The notes under the pieces are model-generated. The model was not told the DNA's origin and ran no database searches. It saw nothing but the letters and a program-made list of their open reading frames with translations. Shown here piece by piece: positions 61,782 to 64,000 of a DNA stretch of 64,000 nucleotides; the stretch's first letter is position 1; the number at the start of each line of letters is the position of its first letter. The translations under genes and the position numbers were made by a program. Where the stretch lies: contig NZ_JACEHE010000005.1 of the NCBI RefSeq assembly GCF_013778455.1, positions 329,972 to 393,971 on the forward strand. Reading direction: 5' to 3'. The stretch is from Streptomyces himalayensis subsp. himalayensis. Lineage in GTDB: Bacteria > Actinomycetota > Actinomycetes > Streptomycetales > Streptomycetaceae.

Positions 61782-63098
61782 ATGAACCAGTCCAGACGCA
61801 ACGAGTCCAGACGCGACCTGTCCAGACGTGACGTGTCCAGACGCAGCCTGCTCGCCGCAGGCTCGGCAGCGGGAGCCGCAGCCGTCGCAGGACCGCTGTC
61901 CGCCGGACCGGCCGCCGCGGCGGAGGGCGGCCGCCCGCTGCGCACCGGCTTCGAACAGCTGGCCGCCGACGGCTACGCGCTGCTGGACGGCGAACGGGTC
62001 GGCATCGTGACCAACCCGACCGGGGTCACCCGCGGGGGCACCGGAAGCGGGGGCGTACGCCACATCGTCGACGTGATGCATGAGGACGAGCGCGTCAACC
62101 TGATCGCGGTCTTCGGGCCCGAGCACGGCTTCCGCGGGACGGCGCAGGCGGGCGGCTCGGAGGGCCGGTACGACGATCCGGCGACCGGACTGCCGGTGTA
62201 CGACACGTACCTGAAGAGCGGGCGGCCGCTGGCCGACATCTTCACCGCGTCCGGTGTGGACACGGTCGTCTTCGACATCCAGGACGTGGGCGCGCGCTTC
62301 TACACGTACATCTGGACGCTCTACGACTGCATGGAGGCCGCGCAGCTCGCGGGCAAGCGGTTCGTGGTCCTGGACCGCCCGAACCCGGTGACGGGCCGCA
62401 GCGCCGAAGGGCCGGTCCTGCACAAGGAGTTCGCGACGTTCGTCGGCCGGCAGCCGATCTCGCAGGCGCACGGGATGACGGTCGCGGAGCTCGCGCGCCT
62501 GTTCAACGGCGAGTTCCTGGGGACGCCGGTTCCGCTGGACACCGTGCTCATGACCGGCTGGAAGCGCACCGAGTTCTACGACACCTCGGGGCTTCCCTGG
62601 GTCCCGCCGAGCCCCAACATGCCGACGCCCGACACCGCGCTCGTCTATGCGGGGGCCTGCCTCTTCGAGGGCACCAACCTCTCCGAGGGGCGCGGCACGA
62701 CGCGCCCCTTCGAGCTGCTCGGCGCGGAGGGCATCGACCGCCGCTGGGCCGAGTCCGCGAACGCCCTCGAACTGCCGGGCGTGGACTTCCGCGAGGCGTA
62801 CTTCGCGCCCACGTTCTCCAAGTTCCAGGGCAAGACGGTGGGCGGCGTGCAGATCCATGTCCGAGACCACGCGGCGTACGACCCGGTGCGCACCGGCATC
62901 GCGCTGCTGGTGACCGCGAAGCGGGTGTGGAGCGGCTTCGCGTGGCGCTCCGACAACTGGATCGACAAGCTGACGGGCAGTACGCAGGTCCGCACGATGA
63001 TCGACGCGGGAGCGGACACGGACGAGGTGGTGGCGGCCTGGCAGAGCGAACTCGCGGCGTTCCGGCGGGTGCGCGCCGGTTATCTGCTCTACCGCTGA
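61782..63098 (+). CDS. Exo-beta-N-acetylmuramidase NamZ-type (DUF1343) exported protein
   Basis: 438 residues. A long Tat signal: SRRNESRRDLSRRDVSRRSLL with four Arg-Arg pairs, then a hydrophobic, Ala-rich stretch ending AGPAAAAEGG (about 47). The mature part is DUF1343 (glycoside hydrolase family 171, NamZ): VGIVTNPTGVTR, VFGPEHGFRGTAQAGG, YDTYLKSGRPLADIF, FDIQDVGARFYTYIWTLYDCM, LDRPNPVTG and NLSEGRGTTRPFELLGAEG. NamZ releases MurNAc from peptidoglycan fragments. Likely role in wall recycling outside the cell. ATG chosen for GAGG 8 nt upstream. Confidence 0.94.
   Translation: MNQSRRNESRRDLSRRDVSRRSLLAAGSAAGAAAVAGPLSAGPAAAAEGGRPLRTGFEQLAADGYALLDGERVGIVTNPTGVTRGGTGSGGVRHIVDVMHEDERVNLIAVFGPEHGFRGTAQAGGSEGRYDDPATGLPVYDTYLKSGRPLADIFTASGVDTVVFDIQDVGARFYTYIWTLYDCMEAAQLAGKRFVVLDRPNPVTGRSAEGPVLHKEFATFVGRQPISQAHGMTVAELARLFNGEFLGTPVPLDTVLMTGWKRTEFYDTSGLPWVPPSPNMPTPDTALVYAGACLFEGTNLSEGRGTTRPFELLGAEGIDRRWAESANALELPGVDFREAYFAPTFSKFQGKTVGGVQIHVRDHAAYDPVRTGIALLVTAKRVWSGFAWRSDNWIDKLTGSTQVRTMIDAGADTDEVVAAWQSELAAFRRVRAGYLLYR
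61791..61843 (+). repeat. 15-bp tandem repeat in the Tat signal
   Basis: TCCAGACG recurs at 61791, 61806, 61821 and 61836 (15-bp period, four units), producing repeated SRR pairs before the Tat motif SRRSLL. Confidence 0.9.
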
Positions 63099-63203
63099 CG
63101 CGCCCGTACGGGACCGGGCTCACGCGCGCGTGGCGGGCCGTTGGTGGCGACAGGCGCCGTGCGGCGGCGGACCGTACCTCCCAGGCCCGCCGCCCCAGGT
63201 GCG

Positions 63204-64000
63204 CTACCGATGGGCCGGGAACTCCACGACCTGCTGGTACGTCGGGCGGTTCTGCCACTGGATCGCGCGGTGCTTGATGCCGCCGAGGGGGCGATGGACG
63301 ATCGCGTCCGCGCACCACTGGTCGCCCGCGTCGCAGCTGTCGTCGCCCGGGTAGACCTCGGTCGCGGGCTTGGCGGCGGCCCGCGTGAGCGTGTCGGTCA
63401 GCACGCCGCGGCAGGCGTCGAGTGCCCCGTCGCCGCAGTAGGCACGGCCGAGCGCGCCCTCCACGGGCTCCCCGAGTACCTTCCTCAGGTCCTTGTCGAC
63501 GTTGCCCCACCATCCGTACTGGAACGCGGAGCCCGCATGCCCGCCCGTGGGACCGTGGCTTGCGGACGGCGACTCGTCGACCGTGAGCTGCGCGGTCAGC
63601 GCGTCCCACAGGTCATCGCCCAGGCCCGGCTTGAACTGGGCGTCCACCAGCAGCGGCCACCAGGCGTCCATGATCCGCACCGCGTCGGTGTGGGCGTACG
63701 TGTGCGAGCCGGCCGAGGTCTCCTTGCGCTGCGCTCCCGCCGCCCGCCAGGACTCCAGCTGCTGCACCGCCCTGGCGAGCGCGGGATCGCTGATGGGTGC
63801 GGAGCGCAGCACCTTCAGCAGCTCCGGGAGCACCTGTTCGCCCCTCAGATCGGTGACCGCCGCGTCGGCCATCGCCCGGGTGAGCGAGGCCCGGGTGACC
63901 CCGCCCTTCTCGACGAGCTTCTTCACGCGCCCGTCGAGGAGATCGCCGCGATGGACGGCCCCCAGGCTGAAGTTGGCGGCGCTGTAGTCCTTGGCCTGCT
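63204..64000 (-). CDS. Penicillin acylase family protein, C-terminal part
   Basis: The last about 265 codons of a large gene whose start lies beyond the window's right edge. The sequence QAKDYSAANFSLGAVHRGD near the cut end, and QPTYQQVVEFPAHR-like ending (NRPTYQQVVEFPAHR), are typical of the beta-subunit region of S45 penicillin acylase family Ntn-hydrolases, which open by autocatalysis and cleave amides such as acyl-homoserine lactones or beta-lactam side chains. The nucleophile Ser region is outside the window, so substrate class cannot be judged. Cys pairs (YCGDGALDACRG, CDAGDQWCAD) suggest disulfides in an exported protein. Confidence 0.85.
   Translation of the reverse strand, partial: QAKDYSAANFSLGAVHRGDLLDGRVKKLVEKGGVTRASLTRAMADAAVTDLRGEQVLPELLKVLRSAPISDPALARAVQQLESWRAAGAQRKETSAGSHTYAHTDAVRIMDAWWPLLVDAQFKPGLGDDLWDALTAQLTVDESPSASHGPTGGHAGSAFQYGWWGNVDKDLRKVLGEPVEGALGRAYCGDGALDACRGVLTDTLTRAAAKPATEVYPGDDSCDAGDQWCADAIVHRPLGGIKHRAIQWQNRPTYQQVVEFPAHR

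Overview
The window is very GC-rich with strong third-codon GC bias, many GTG starts and long spurious antisense frames. Its content (Pup-proteasome genes, mycothiol ligase MshC, chaplins, F420-type oxidoreductase, ParJ) indicates a Streptomyces chromosome, core-arm side. From memory, gene order follows the S. coelicolor block from dop/arc through gylR-glpFKD, parJ, mshC, corA and chpC-chpH to the gluconate genes, with local insertions. I read 54 protein genes, two of them cut by the window edges, plus one tRNA-Leu(GAG) and one possible ferredoxin remnant.

Layout: 1-9.5 kb holds proteasome ATPase/depupylase genes, a [3Fe-4S] ferredoxin, a secreted protein, tRNA m1A58 methyltransferase TrmI, a site-2 protease, a RecB-type nuclease and an orphan LuxR response regulator. 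9.6-17.7 kb holds two tandem peptide-binding lipoproteins, a HAD phosphatase and MetH. 18-23.3 kb is the glycerol regulon (GylR, GlpF, GlpK, GlpD) with matching operator-like sites. 23.7-28.1 kb looks like an inserted sugar-import module: FadR-type regulator plus an RbsABC-like transporter linked by a shared palindrome. 28.3-34.8 kb holds ParJ, MshC, a conserved trio of uncharacterised actinobacterial genes, and CorA.

35-41.9 kb: ferritin-like protein, LLM oxidoreductase, an array of DnaA-box-like repeats, an aldo/keto reductase translationally coupled to a RecD2-like protein that has lost its Walker A, and an acidic protein. 42-45.2 kb: DUF5703, chaplins ChpC and ChpH, an M20 peptidase, tRNA-Leu. 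45.5-48.9 kb: YchJ-like protein and divergent gntR / gntK-gntP. 49-52 kb: a two-gene molybdoenzyme/cytochrome b pair and an APC permease. 52-64 kb: miscellaneous metabolism, including an acyl-CoA dehydrogenase/phosphotransferase pair with a TetR regulator and SDR, a Tat-exported NamZ-type muramidase, and the 3' part of a penicillin-acylase-like gene.

The most unusual material: a RecD2-like pseudo-helicase (38445-41141); a 194-bp inverted-repeat element whose left end supplies the corA stop codon (34795-34988); a 105-nt in-frame, direct-repeat-bounded insertion in the active-site region of a phosphotransferase (58197-58312); decayed tandem copies of the mshC 3' end (about 29560-29915), with similar 3'-end duplications elsewhere; and the DnaA-box-like array (37329-37423). 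I found no phage, CRISPR, biosynthetic cluster or transposase gene.
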